Shown here piece after piece: positions 23,698 to 37,703 of a DNA stretch of 64,000 bases. The notes under the pieces are model-generated. The model did not search any database. It saw nothing but the letters and a program-made list of their open reading frames with translations, and was not told the origin of the DNA. The position numbers and the translations under genes were made by a program. How positions within the stretch are numbered: the first letter of the stretch is position 1; the number at the start of each line of letters is the position of its first letter. Source of the stretch: Flaccisagitta enflata (lineage: Eukaryota > Chaetognatha > Sagittoidea > Aphragmophora); assembly GCA_965153355.1 (NCBI GenBank), contig OZ231127.1, positions 9,610,001-9,674,000 on the forward strand, in the 5' to 3' direction.

Positions 23698-23706
<9 letters not shown>
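23336..23706. other. no recognisable feature
   Basis: Contains TTTCGACGCGATTTCGACGC and GATTTCCGGTTTCCGGTTTT short repeats, then AT-rich DNA. No gene seen. Confidence 0.4.

Positions 23707-23768
<62 letters not shown>
23707..23768 (+). repeat. (GA)n microsatellite
   Basis: About 31 GA units. Confidence 0.95.
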
Positions 23769-23771
<3 letters not shown>

Positions 23772-23904
23772 ATCATCCATGAATTGACTGAAACAGGTGC
23801 GATCGATTTGGCCATCATTACAACGCAATCACTTGATCACTTAAAGTGTGGTCCATGAAGTAGGGAAGTGCTATTGTAAAGTCGCAAAATGAGTCAGAGA
23901 GAGA

Positions 23905-24668
23905 AAAGGAAGGAAAAGGAAGGAAAAAGGAATGAAAAGAAAGGAAAAGGAAGGAAGAAGGGAAGAAGAAGGAAAGAGGAAGGAAGGAAGGAAGGAAGGA
24001 AGAAGAAAGGCAGAAGAAAGGCAGAAAAAGTGTTATCCTCCTGTTTATAAAGGAAGGAAGGAAGGAAGGAAGGAAGGAAAAAAGGAGGGAAAGAAGGAAA
24101 AAAAGGAATGGAGGAAGCAAAGAAGTGAGGGAGGAAGGAAGGGAGGGAGATAGATAAGATGTAAAAAAGAAAATAATGAAGGGAAGAAGAAAAGAAGGAA
24201 GGGAGGAAGGAAGGAAGGAAGAAGAAAGGCAGAAAAAGTTTTTCCCTCTTATTTTTAAAGGAAGGAAGGAAGGAAGGAAGGAAGGAAGGAAGGAAGGAAG
24301 GAAAAAAGAAAGGAAGGAAGTAAGGAAGGAAGTAAGGAAGGGAAAAAGTGGAAGAAAAAGTTTTCCTCTTACTGTTTTAAAAAGGAAGGAAGGAAGGAAG
24401 GAAGGAAAGAAGGAAAGACAGAAGGAAGGAAGGAAGGAATGAAGGAAGGAAGAAGAAAAACAGAAAAAAATGTTTTCCTTTTGTTTTTAAAATAAGGAAG
24501 GAAGGAAAGAAGGAAGGAAGGAAAGAAGGAAGGAGAGAAGGAAGGAAGGTAGGCAGGCAGGAAGTAGGAAGAAAGGCAGAACAATTTTTTTTCCTCCTGT
24601 TTTTAAAGGAAGGAGGGAACAAATGAAGGAAGGAAGGAAAGAAAGGAGGGAGCAAGGAGGAAGAAAGC
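23905..24668 (+). repeat. (GGAA)n array with a recurrent ~45-bp spacer
   Basis: GGAA blocks are separated by a spacer of the type AGAAGAAAGGCAGAAAAAG, then TTTTCCTCYT..TTTTTAAA. The spacer occurs five times, near 24001, 24220, 24346, 24445 and 24567. Confidence 0.85.
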
Positions 24669-24676
24669 CAGAATGG

Positions 24677-24800
24677 TTTTAAGTTGCGGACACACAACTC
24701 TATAATAGGCTTTGTCTATCCATCCGTCTGTCAGACTGTCGGTTGGTCATTCTTTAGGTCTGTTGATCCATCGGTCAGTCCATAATTAAGGGGGTACGAC
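24677..24800 (-). mobile_element. H7: 3' part of a HINE-like element
   Basis: TTTTAAGTTGCGGACACACAACTC (hairpin), ATAGGCTTTGTC, then a diverged CCATCCGTCTGTC tract; the 5' end is not found. Confidence 0.45.
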
Positions 24801-25260
24801 AATTGGATCGGACAGACTATTTTCATAGGACTGCCCAGTGTGATGGATAAACATGTGAGTAGGCCTAAAATATGATAGGAAAAACTGAGTTGAGCTCATT
24901 TGGTTGGAAAAAAACCCCCCGAACAGGCCAAAAAACTGAATTTCGGCTATTTTTTTGCAGTTTTCCGCATTTTTTTGTCTTCTCTGAATTTCTGGTGTAT
25001 AAAGTTGCAGTCAAACTTTTATAAATAAGTAGTATATCCTTTCCAGCATATATTTTAACCAGAATGATGTGTTCAGAATGCATGCACCGAATTCTTTGCA
25101 TGTTTTTAAGTGTTTTGTTTGTTTGTTTTTTAATTTTGTCTAGTGTTAAGGTATTTTTTTATCTGCTTGTCTGTCAGTCAGTCTGTGTGTCCACTTAATT
25201 TTCTCTCATAAACTGTCCCCTGGTTTTTCTTCTTTTCTTCACAGTTACATCTTATCCAGC

Positions 25261-25294
<34 letters not shown>

Positions 25295-25380
25295 ATCTTC
25301 AGCAATATGATGTCTCAAAGCTGAAGGTTGCTATGAGGGCTTTAATGTAATAGCTTGCTGCAACATTGTCCATGCAACAT
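24801..25380. other. no recognisable gene
   Basis: AT-rich DNA with TCTGTCAGTCAGTCTGT-like repetition at about 25165-25190 and a short CT tract at 25263-25292. Nothing else is supported. Confidence 0.4.
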
Positions 25381-25430
25381 TGAATTTAGACCCAAATTTC
25401 AGAAATATTCTGAAAAAAGCTGCAGGAACC

Positions 25431-26038
25431 TTGGGTGAATCACACAAGATTTAGCATTCAAGGTCAACAGTGACAGACTTATGTTTAAGACATGTTCAGA
25501 CCATGAATTAGGAAAGGATGCAGCAAACATGGTGAAAGATAAAGAGATGAAGTCAAAGCAGCAAGCAATTATCCAAATTGAGGTGAACTGGTCAAAATCT
25601 CCTAAGGATATTCTTGAGTATAAACTGTCTAAACTCAAGCTTAGCGCTCTGTGCAATGAAAAAAGGGATAAGCACAGGTACCACACACCATTTTTGTCTC
25701 AAGCTGAAGTTAAGGAATGACATGATAGGATCAAGAAACAAGATCAACTTTCTATCCTTTGCAGGGTAGTCAAGTTGAAAAAAGTCATGTACTCTGAGAT
25801 GCCTGATCACTTTTCGATTTCAAGCAATAAAACATCACTGTATAGCAGATGTACAAGAATCTGCTGGCTTTGCACATGGTCCATTCAAAAAAATCAATAT
25901 GTTGTGACAGTGAAGGATGTCTATATTGCTTTTGAATCTTTAGGAATTCAGTCAGCAATCCAGCCAGCAAGGAGGTCAAGAGCCCCCGCTAGGGTACCTC
26001 AAGGAAAGTTCATCTGGCCAGTAGAGGAAGAGTAAATT
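25431..26038 (+). pseudogene. degenerate open frame of unknown function
   Basis: One frame stays open from about 25440 to the stop at 26035 except for a single TGA at 25718-25720. Composition is protein-like (for example MVKDKEMKSKQQAIIQIEV before and RRSRAPARVPQGKFIWPVEE after the stop), without low-complexity repeats. I do not recognise the family. It could be a decayed gene or retrocopy, a transposon ORF remnant, or an exon pair with an intron over the stop, though no obvious splice pair is visible. Upstream the frame meets another stop near 25437. Confidence 0.3.
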
Positions 26039-26302
26039 ATCATGACAATAAATTAAGATAGCTGGAACCTTGGATCAGTGCAATCATACAATTAGGAAGA
26101 CGACAGTATTCTAGTACAGGCACTATCTTCTCTTAAAACCAAGGCAAAAGATGATAGGGGCAAAAATATTGGATTTACCATAATGAAGAAGTTGCAAATG
26201 ACTTCCAAATAAAACATGTTCTTGAGATCAGGCCTCCAGTCGTAATGGCCAAAAATGTGAAGAGAAAAGATTTGGTTTCAGTATTGCTCAATTGAGAGAT
26301 CA

Positions 26303-27134
26303 TCGGGAAAAAAGTCGAAGTCAGTCTTCGACTTTTTGACATATTCGAGAGAAACAGGGTTTTCATTTTCTTATGCGAAAGTTGTGGCTCTCCTAGGGGC
26401 GAATGGGGCCTCCAATGAAATTGATAGGGTAAGTAAATTTGATAATTCTCTTTCATTTGGCGCCAAGCAGAATGTTCTACGACAAATACTTTTGGCGCTA
26501 TGATTTTTTAAAGATTTATTTATGAAAAATTCGAATGAAATTTTTTTCAATTTTTTACGATTTTGTGTTTGATCAATAAAGGAGTGTATTTATGTTTACT
26601 TGAGCATGCAAATACAAGAAAATATGTTTATGAGCACAGCTGCTCATCTGTGAGGGTATTTTTGAGCATTTCAGCTCATTTAGCTCACTTAGCTCAGTCT
26701 GTTCTTTCTGATTTCAAATATAATAAATGAATGAATATTTCCAAACTTGTTTAAGCAAGCGAATAAAAAAACATGTCAGTGAGCAGAGCTGCTCATCTGC
26801 GAGGGCGTTTTCAAGTATTCTAGCTCATTTAGCTCATTAAGCTTGCGCTTTTTCTTTAATTTTAAACAGGATGAATAAATTAATGTTTTGATTTAAGCAT
26901 GCAAATACAAGAAAGCATGTCAGTGAGCAAAGCTGGTTGTCTTGTTGAATCATTTTGATTGTTTTAGCTCATCTAGCTCATTTGGCTCAGTCCTATTTTT
27001 CTCTGATTTTCAGTGCAGTCAATACATACAATTGCTTTTGATTTGATCTAACAAAATTTCAATGACTGAAGATGGTGAAAAGTGACCAATGCTTACGACT
27101 TTTTTCCTCACGGCGACAGCCGCCATTACTGGTA
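26303..27134 (+). mobile_element. D1: structured element with three ~145-bp internal repeats
   Basis: Begins TCGGGAAAAAAGTCG with hairpin GTCGAAGTCAGTCTTCGAC and ends CTTACGACTTTTTTCCTCAC, CGGCGACAGCCG, CCATTACTGGTA. The tip GGAAAAAAGTCG is inverted at the right end. The interior has three tandem units (starting near 26592, 26735 and 26880) marked by CAGCTCATTTAGCTCA and GCATGCAAATACAAGAAA. No ORF. Confidence 0.65.
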
Positions 27135-27502
27135 GAGACCCTGTTGGTACAGCTGGTGGGCTTTCATGAGTGTGAATAAAGCTGATGAGATATCATGCAT
27201 CAACTTATAGCTGTGCATTTAAGAAACAAAGTTATTAAGTTATGGTTAAAACATGAGTATGAAAAAGGACTTTTTCCTCGCATAAAGTTGTTTGCTTCCT
27301 TCCCTGCTTTTTACCTCAACCCCATAATCATTTCTTTGCATTAGCTCATGAAACTTGTTTGCTGTGATCAAATTTGACAATGAAGCTCCAAATTCATCTG
27401 GGCAGTCCATGAATTTAAAAGAATGATTCACCCAGCTCTAATTAACATTAAAAATATAGCTTAAATTATCATTTTTTGCAAAAATTTTTGTGTTCATTTA
27501 GG
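27135..27502. other. no recognisable feature
   Basis: AT-rich sequence with no supported gene or repeat. Confidence 0.4.
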
Positions 27503-27772
27503 TTTTTAGATGCGTCCACGCATCTCTATAAGAGGCTTTGTCCGTCCGTCCGTTGGTTGGTCGGTTGGTCCGTGGTGATCGAGTTGAGAACGATGAAAAT
27601 GCATAGAATCTTGGAAATATCTCAGATTATTGCATCATTCCACAAGGCTGATGCAATATTGCATCATTCCACAAGGTTGATGCAATATTGCATCATTCCA
27701 CAAGGTTGATGCAATATTGCATCATTCTTAACAAGCATGTGGACGCATCGTTGTACCCCCGGGGTACTTGTT
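27503..27772 (-). mobile_element. H8: full-length HINE-like element with internal 29-bp repeats
   Basis: On the minus strand: AACAAG, palindromic GTACCCCGGGGGTAC, arm GATGCGTCC, body, (ACGG/ACCA) tract, CCTCTTATAGAG, hairpin AGATGCGTGGACGCATCT, AAAAA. A 29-bp unit repeats 3.3 times at 27632-27727, and each unit junction forms the perfect palindrome TGATGCAATATTGCATCA. Confidence 0.65.
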
Positions 27773-27778
27773 TATGAA

Positions 27779-28006
27779 AACAAGGCTGGATACACAGCCA
27801 ATAAGTAGTTGCTGGCGGCTGGACAGGGGCAGTAATGCTGGTCTAGGGGCAGTATGGGGCTGAGCGGGGCTTTAATGTGGCTTGGCAGTAGTGCCCAGAA
27901 ATTATTATTTTCAGTCAATCTCACCTCATTCAAATTTCGCGTTGTGGACGGACAGACCTTACTACGTACACAGCCTCTTAAAGAGTTGCTTAGCCAGCGA
28001 CTAAAA
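27779..28006 (+). mobile_element. H9: HINE-like element, TTGCTGGC subfamily
   Basis: AACAAG, hairpin GGCTGGATACACAGCC, arm AGTTGCTGGC, CTGGACAGGGGCAGTAATGC, short GGACGGACAGAC tract, CCTCTTAAAGAG, 3' strand GCCAGCGACT, AAAA. It lies back-to-back with H8 with only six bases between their 5' ends. Confidence 0.6.
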
Positions 28007-28262
28007 GAGGTTTTAGATATAAAAAGTAAAATTTTCCCACTTCAGCAATAGTAATCAATGTGTGTGCCAATGTTTTTTTCATATAGGTATATCATTTGAT
28101 TCTTGATATTAACAAAAAGCGACATTTAACTTTGAATTTTTGTTTTTTGGCCTGTTCGGGGGGTTTTTCTTGAGAGAGGGCCCCAAAATTGATAGATAAC
28201 CTCATATTTTGGGCCTACTGAGCCAAAAATTAATCACACTGTTCAATCCGTTTCGATGAGGT

Positions 28263-28423
28263 ACTCTCGTACTCCCTTACCATAATGATCGAGTGGAAAA
28301 ACAAGCGTTTTGGATACTTTTTGTGTATGTTTGTGTGTGAGGGGTGAGGATTGGGGTTTGGTTGGGGGTTGGAAACCCCTGCCCACCCGTCCACAACAAT
28401 ATTGTGACCCTGCGTCACTTGTT
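28263..28423 (-). mobile_element. H10: 5' part of a HINE-like element
   Basis: The reverse complement starts AACAAGTGACGCAGGGTCAC, then the TTGTGGACGGGTGGGCAGGGG region and CCAACCCCCAACC, closely resembling H1. The 3' end is missing. Confidence 0.5.
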
Positions 28424-28879
28424 TTTTCCATCGTATGTCTTCTTAAATACACGTTTGTATAGATGAAATTCTAGTTTTCTTAAATACATGTTTGTATAGA
28501 TGAAATTCTAGTTTATACGAATATAAAGCCTTAAAAATCCCAGCCTCAAGGCCCAGAACCCCCGCCTTAGGGCCCAAATCTCAACCTCTGGGTACTGGAA
28601 TAATAATTGTTGAAGTGTCTCTACCCTAAGGGCCAAAAAATTCTCTATGATTCCTATCAGCTTTAGCATGGGTATCGTTTGGGACTCTGTCCCTCTCACC
28701 ATCTCATTCCCTCATGCACTAATACTTTGTGACTTGGTATATCATGTAATATAAGGCATTCAACTTGCGGTAATCATACATGTATCCAGTAGGAAGGGAC
28801 AGGCAGAGGATTTTTGCTCGTAGGAAGCAAAAAATTTTGTGACACCCTGGCGCACATACACAAAGGAGAGAGAAAAGAG

Positions 28880-28885
<6 letters not shown>
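28424..28885. other. mixed sequence with a short minisatellite
   Basis: A ~43-bp direct repeat (CTTAAATACAYGTTTGTATA) lies at 28441-28513. A few 20-bp minisatellite units (AAATCCCAGCCTCAAGGCCC) lie at 28535-28595. No gene. Confidence 0.5.
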
Positions 28886-28958
<73 letters not shown>

Positions 28959-28964
28959 AAGATT

Positions 28965-29036
<72 letters not shown>
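28886..29036 (+). repeat. (GATA)n microsatellite
   Basis: About 37 GATA units with one interruption near 28957-28966. Confidence 0.95.
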
Positions 29037-29037
<1 letters not shown>

Positions 29038-29047
29038 CATCTAGTCA

Positions 29048-32170
<3,123 letters not shown>

Positions 32171-32188
32171 CAAAGCAAGAATAAGTGA

Positions 32189-32354
32189 AACAAGTAACGC
32201 AGGGTTACAATATCGTTACGGACGACTGGATGGGCAAAGGCACACTAAGCAGCATTTTAACTGCGCGTTTTCACTCTTTTCAACTCTAGTAGCGTTTCTA
32301 GCGTGACAAACAAACGGACCGAAGGATGGGCCAATGGACCAACGCAGATAAGCT
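32189..32354 (+). mobile_element. H11: HINE-like 5' part, interrupted by H12
   Basis: AACAAGTAACGCAGGGTTAC (hairpin GTAAC..GTTAC), GTTACGGACGACTGG, then ACGGACC-type sequence running into the start of H12. It has no own 3' hairpin. Confidence 0.5.
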
Positions 32355-32572
32355 AAACAAGGCCGGATACACGGCTACCTTAGTCGCGTGCGGGTGGGCA
32401 GGGGCAGTATATGAGTTACTAAAGCACTCGGGCAAGTGCAGTGAGGCCAAAGACCGCAAAAACATAAAAAAAAGTAAAATGGGTACCGACCGACCGACCA
32501 ACCAACCGATCGACCGACCGACCGACCGACGGACAAAGCGGGGTGTAGTGTCGCGTAGCACGCGACTAAAAA
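32355..32572 (+). mobile_element. H12: HINE-like element, TCGCG subfamily
   Basis: AAACAAG, hairpin GCCGGATACACGGC, arm AGTCGCGTGCGG, GGTGGGCAGGGGCAG, CCGACCGACC tract, ACAAAGCGGGGTGTAG, hairpin GTCGCGTAGCACGCGAC, TAAAAA. Confidence 0.7.
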
Positions 32573-33120
32573 GTGACTTTATTTGTAAAATGTTGAAATG
32601 CTAACACGTACTCAGTACTCACACTAAACTCACGATGGACGTAAACGGATCGCTATCAAGTCTTTGACTGGTTCGTTCGTCATTGCAATAATCGCGGTCA
32701 CCAAACCTAACATTTGACCGAGAATATGAAGGCAATGGAAACCTCACTAAATCTAATCAAACAGATTCTAATCTGATCGGAAATGCAGAATCACTAAACA
32801 CAAAACTACTCATTGATTCCGGATGTGACAAAGCGTGTCCCATATTGATTCTCATAAAGCGTGTCCCATATCGTTTATTGATTCTCTTAGATATACTGTC
32901 GGCCGCCCGGATGTAGGGGAGCTTCTAAATCTGTCACGTCCACCTAGCTGTCCTAGCATTTAAAGACCGAGTTAAGATTAAGACCCACTTTTGTAGAAAG
33001 TGAAAACTATAAAAATGTGTAGGTAATTTTTACGTTCTGCATCATTCTTGAATAAAGATCCTGTCTAAAAGCTCTTTTTGTCATTTTTCAATCATACTTA
33101 CCTAGTTACGTTTTTACCTC
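32573..33120. other. no recognisable gene
   Basis: A direct repeat AAAGCGTGTCCCATAT lies at 32831-32869. Otherwise unassigned. Confidence 0.4.
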
Positions 33121-33232
33121 AACAAGTGACGCGGGGTCACAATATCGTTGCGGACGGGTCGGCAGGGGCGGTCAACCCCTATCCACACCTAACACCCCAC
33201 CCAACTCCCTTCCCAGCACAGACACGCACACA
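33121..33232 (+). mobile_element. H13: 5' half of a HINE-like element
   Basis: AACAAGTGACGCGGGGTCAC, TTGCGGACGGGTCGGCAGGG as in H1, then cut off at the start of a B element (CAACTAGTCATCCAAGG). Confidence 0.5.
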
Positions 33233-33732
33233 ACTAGTCATCCAAGGATCACACATGGTCAGCGGTACCCGATGCCCTGCTGGGAGTGATCCTATGAAGA
33301 AATTGAGTGAGGGCAGGGAAGCGGCCCCAAAGGGCTGATGTCCTGTAGAACACAGGGGGGAATTTCCAGACGTCCTAAGGGGGCAAATTTCAGGCCTCAG
33401 ATTACTGCTTCAAGTCAGTGAATTTGGATATGAGGGCTAGAGGGCAAATTTGTTCAATGGAGGGCTGATTTGATGCTTGGAGGGCTAATTGAAGGAATGG
33501 AGGGCAGATTTGAGGTCTGGGGTTCAGATTTGAGGCTGGGGGGGCTGATTTGAAGCCTGGAAGGCTGATTTGAGGCCTGGAGGGTTAAATTGAGGGCTGG
33601 GAGGGCAAATTTGAGGCTTTGATGGCCAACGGGGGGGGGCGGACGGACGGGAGGACGGACTTCTGGAAATTCCCCCCTGTGTTCTACAGGACATCGGCCC
33701 TTTGGGGCCGCTGCCCAAGAAGGCTCTAAAAC
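33233..33732 (+). mobile_element. B11: complete B-type element
   Basis: TAGTCATCCAAGGATCACAC, TGGTCAGCGGTACCCGATGC, arm GCGGCCCCAAAGGGCTGATG, minisatellite at about 33375-33625, GGACGGACGG tract, then the inverted arm CATCGGCCCTTTGGGGCCGC ending at 33732. Confidence 0.65.
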
Positions 33733-34524
33733 GCTCTTTCTCACTTTTGGGCAGCGGCCTAAGGACAAGTCCTGAACACCGGGGAATCTGTCCGTCCCGT
33801 CCGTCCCGTCCGTCCGTCCCCCTGCCCCACCCTCAGGGCTTCGTCTCCTTTGGGGCCAAAATCCAAACTGTATGGCCCAAATCCAAGCAAAATGGCCTAA
33901 ATCCAGGCAAAATGGGCCAAATCCAGGCAAAATGGCCAAATCCTGGCAAAATGGTCTAAAATTAAGCAAATTGGGCCAAATCTGGCTAGAAAAACTGAAT
34001 TCTGGCCTGATTTCTATCATTTTGGCCCCTTATACTTAGATTCTGGCTCCTATAATCCTCAACCTTACCACAGACACCCAGATCCTTCTGGCCTTAAAGA
34101 CCTAAATCCTAGCCTCAGAGGCCCAAATCCTAGCCTCAGAGACAGAATTCCTTAATTCTGAGACCAAGAAATTGGTCTCTGAGACCCAAATTCTGGTCTC
34201 AGAGACCCAGATCCTGGCCTGCTCCTCCCTCAACATAACCCACAAACTATAAAATAAGGGCAAAGGTACCATTGTCCATATACTGCCTTTTGTCATTTCT
34301 CCATGGTATTCAATGAAAATTTGAATAACAGGGCATCCTGGACAGAAGGAACGCAGACATAAGGACAGACGGACGGATGGACAGACGGACAGATTCCCCC
34401 TGTGTTCTACAGGACTTCGTCCCCTTCGGGGCCGCTGCCCTGCTCCCTCTCAACCTATATCATTTTCTACTCAAGCAGGGCACGGGTACCGCTGACCACT
34501 TACTGCCTTTGGGCTGCTATTGAC
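33733..34524 (-). mobile_element. second B-type element, inverted, diverged
   Basis: A CCGTCC tract at 33795-33825, minisatellite-like AAATCCAGGCAAAATGGCC units, GAGACCCAAATTCTGGTCTC units at 34110-34215, and a terminal arm (TCCCCCTGTGTTCTACAGGA..CGGGGCCGCTGCCCTGCTCC) with GGGTACCGCTGACCA at about 34488-34500. Confidence 0.45.
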
Positions 34525-34619
34525 TCGTGCTGACGGACCAATGGACCAACGGACCGACGGACCAATGGACCGACGGACGGACAAAGCCTCTTATGGAGTT
34601 GCGTGTCCGCTACTAAAAA
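34525..34619 (+). mobile_element. 3' part of a HINE-like element
   Basis: GACGGACCAATGGACC repeats, ACAAAGCCTCTTATGGAG, hairpin AGTTGCGTGTCCGCTACT, AAAAA. Confidence 0.5.
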
Positions 34620-35332
34620 GTTTTTTTTCCAAGAAATTTTTTATTTTCATCGTTAAATCTCACACGATTCAAGACCAACTGGATTTTCTATCAGTCTGTC
34701 GGGTGACCATTCCCGGGAAGAAATTGCGTTTGGCATCCCTTTATAGATTCAAAAACAATTACACCCCGCCATAACGGATCCGAGACCGAGAGTTAAGAAA
34801 ATCCGCTGGAGACGGAAATCAAAGCCATGGGTCTCTTACTCTCTGCGTGTTATTTTCTTTTACGTAATTGTTTTATCAGCGATAGCAGAAATCGGCCTTT
34901 ATTGGGTGAAATTCATTATTCCCATGCAATCCATTATGGCGGAGTTCAACAAAAGACTTCCCATGGCGTTGAAATCAAACCCGCTGCCCACTGGGGAGTC
35001 CCCAGTCCCCTTCTCGGTCTTCGAACCATTAGCCTTACTTATCATTATCATCGAGTCTTTTCTGCCCATATGATACGCTTGGAGTCAAATCATCTGATTT
35101 GCTCCTCTTGTATTGATACTTGATCCCCATCATATTTTATGATGCGCCACCAGTGTTCAATTCCAGAGGCGCAGCAGAGGATGAAGTGTGCGAGACTAGG
35201 AATACAATCAATATCACAATAGTTTGGTGAAAATGTATTTGTTACCAAAAAGTGAAGGCCGACTCTGCCACGACCTTGATCTTCGATTTTTGAACTTTGT
35301 GATGAGTCATTTAATGCAACGCCGAAAGTTCA
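34620..35332. other. no supported gene
   Basis: A 98-codon frame from an ATG in good context lies at 34827-35123, but nothing identifies it. TTACACCCCGCCATAACGGA at about 34760-34780 resembles a pogo-like terminal repeat without a visible partner. Confidence 0.35.
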
Positions 35333-35565
35333 ATAACCGCGGGAAACCCGATGGGCAACGATGCGTCCGGACTGGTCTCTACATGTATTGAACATGTTAC
35401 ATATATGGAGAGAGAGAGACGGACGATCTGACAGATCTCAACGTGGCCAAAGACAGCCGAGGAACGCGGTTTTTGCACAGGCGTAATGGACGGACGGACG
35501 GACCAATAGACGGACCGACGGACGTACGGATGGACGGCCGGACAAACCCTCTTATAGAGAAACGG
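35333..35565 (+). mobile_element. HINE-like element, GATGCGTCC subfamily, 3' hairpin lost
   Basis: AAACCCGATGGGCAACGATG start, arm GATGCGTCCGG, GGACGGACGGACC tract, ACAAACCCTCTTATAGAG. The terminal hairpin is replaced by unrelated sequence. Confidence 0.5.
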
Positions 35566-35822
35566 AATAAAGAAATGACACCAACAAATATAAACAAATC
35601 CAAAATTATATAAAAAGAAGCTGAAAGGCCTGAAATGGTAATCATTTGTTATCTGAGAGCTTAACTCAAATAAACCGTTCAAATATGTATCAAATTGTAG
35701 CAAATAAATGTCGACAGCCAATACATCGAAGTCCCAAATCTGGCCACATACTATGTTTGGTACGGAGTTTTTACGAGCGGTGTCTTATTTGTAACTGCTT
35801 TTCGATCATTCAAATGACATGC

Positions 35823-35957
35823 GACACTGACTACAACTTCGACATTGACAACCAACAGTGACGGCGACGGCGACACTGACAAAAAACAGTAACTGAGATG
35901 GCGACACTGACTACAATTGCGACATTGACAACCAACAGTGACGGCGACGGCGATAGA
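35823..35957 (+). repeat. ~80-bp tandem duplication
   Basis: GACACTGACTACAA.TTCGAC and ACAGTGACGGCGACGGCGA occur twice, 80 bp apart. Sequence from 35566 to 36212 otherwise shows nothing recognisable. Confidence 0.6.
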
Positions 35958-36212
35958 GAAAGCACATGGTAGTGATGACTAATCGTTGATGAGTCAGGAA
36001 AGATCAATAACTGTCCTCGAATTTGAGTCACACAAAATAAGTTTAACGACTTGGTCTGATGTGTATACAAATAGATTGAATCTATCGAGACGAAAGCGTC
36101 AATAACTCTTGCATCATTCACATTTTCTTTCTTTCTTCTTTTTAAATTTCAGAGATACCCAGTGACTTTTTTGCGAAGACCATTTCTAGCCAAATCAATA
36201 AATCATTCATAG

Positions 36213-36826
36213 TCGGGAAAAAGGTCGTAGTCAGTCTTCGACTTTTTGACATATTGGAGAGAAACATGGTTTTCATTTTCTTATAAGGAAGTTGAGAATC
36301 TCTTCAGGGCAATTGATACCTCCAATGAAATTGATAGGGTAAGTAAATTTGATAATTCTCTTTCTTTTGGCGCTGAGCAAAGTTCTCGACTACAAACATT
36401 TTATTTAACATTTTATTAAACATATATTTTACAAATATTTTACAAATATTTTATGCTAATATTCTTTATGAAAAAATTTCAATAGAATTGTTTTCAATTT
36501 TTTGTGATTTTGTGTAGGATCAATAATTATAAAGAAGTTGATTTTTTAAAATTTTGAATGAGATAGATAAATGTTTTGATACCTCTCTGAATATGCATAT
36601 ACAAAAACATATCAGTAAGCATAACTGGTAATCTGGGTGAGTGATTTTGAGTATTTCAGCTCATCGAGCTCATTTGGCTCAGTCCTATTTCTCTCTGATT
36701 TTCAGTATATTTAATAAAAACGATTGCTCAAATAAAAAAAATTGCGGTGCCTGAGGACAAAAACATAGTGAATAATGGCCAATGCTTATGACTTTTTTCC
36801 TCACGGCGATAGCCGCCATTACTGGT
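36213..36826 (+). mobile_element. D2: structured element, one internal unit
   Basis: TCGGGAAAAAGGTCG with hairpin GTCGTAGTCAGTCTTCGAC at the left; CTTATGACTTTTTTCCTCAC, CGGCGATAGCCG and CCATTACTGGTA at the right. The internal ~145-bp unit that D1 has three times occurs once here. Confidence 0.65.
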
Positions 36827-36960
36827 ATTCCCACAGAAATCCGAGAATTCAGGGGATGACGATTTTCTGTAAGAACGCGAAAATTCGCTTTTATTTTCTG
36901 CATTTCTTTTTTCCCAACGTTGTAAGACGAGTCACGCAATTATCAACACAGTAAGTCAAA

Positions 36961-37002
36961 ATGCTGATTCTTGTACAGCTGTTTATTGTATTCATTTCCC
37001 CG
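36961..37002 (+). other. possible signal-peptide-coding mini exon
   Basis: ATG at 36961 opens MLILVQLFIVFISP, a very hydrophobic stretch typical of a signal peptide, followed directly by CCG/GTATGT, a plausible splice donor at 37003. If unspliced it would read on to VCHGSKRKRK and stop. It ends in phase 0, the same phase as the acceptor at 37922, but joining a secretion signal to a zinc-finger protein would be odd. Weak candidate. Confidence 0.15.
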
Positions 37003-37489
37003 GTATGTCATGGCAGTAAAAGAAAGAGGAAATGAACTGGATCATCAAGGGAATTAGGAGGCCTAGCAGGAGCAGTATGGTATAAGCACTTGGCCTGTCT
37101 TAGGCATTCTATGACTAAGCATATACTGTTTATTTTTAAAAAAAGCCTTGATATGCGGGCTCGTTGTAACACATTGTAAACTAGCTTGCAAGAATATCTT
37201 TCAAGGAAAGGGTTGTAGTTTGTTTCAGTCTAGAGATGTCATTTGTCTCATCTTTTGCTGCATTTACGCGTCTTTATGAGCCACATTTGAAATGGTAGGT
37301 CGTTGAGTCAGTCTTTTAGTCGGTATTTTGTCACTGCTTGTTGAATTGAGTGTGACTGATTTGGAAGACATCTATTGTATAAGCAAGCGAAAGAGTCAAG
37401 CAGAACGCTTATTCCTAAATAGAATTCTATTTAGTTCTAGAACTTTACTGAGAAAACGTGTTGGTTGTTAAACTAGAGATTGGACAGTT

Positions 37490-37633
37490 TATAGCCTACG
37501 AAGACCTTAGATGATATGGTATGTATGGACCGCCTATGAAGACCTAAGATGATATGGTATGTATGGACCCACCCGTGACCCGACCAACCAGTTAACCAAA
37601 TTACCAGAATTTCCGCCGAGCCGTGAATATAAA

Positions 37634-37701
<68 letters not shown>
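37490..37701 (+). repeat. 38-bp direct duplication and (CT)n
   Basis: AAGACCTWAGATGATATGGT..GTATGGACC occurs twice in tandem at about 37494-37569. A CT run lies at 37639-37701. The region 37003-37489 shows nothing recognisable. Confidence 0.7.

Positions 37702-37703
<2 letters not shown>

Noticed and set aside
34827-35123. 98-codon frame from a good-context ATG with a hydrophobic start
   Set aside because: No recognised homology, single short frame, no splice support; kept only as a remark.
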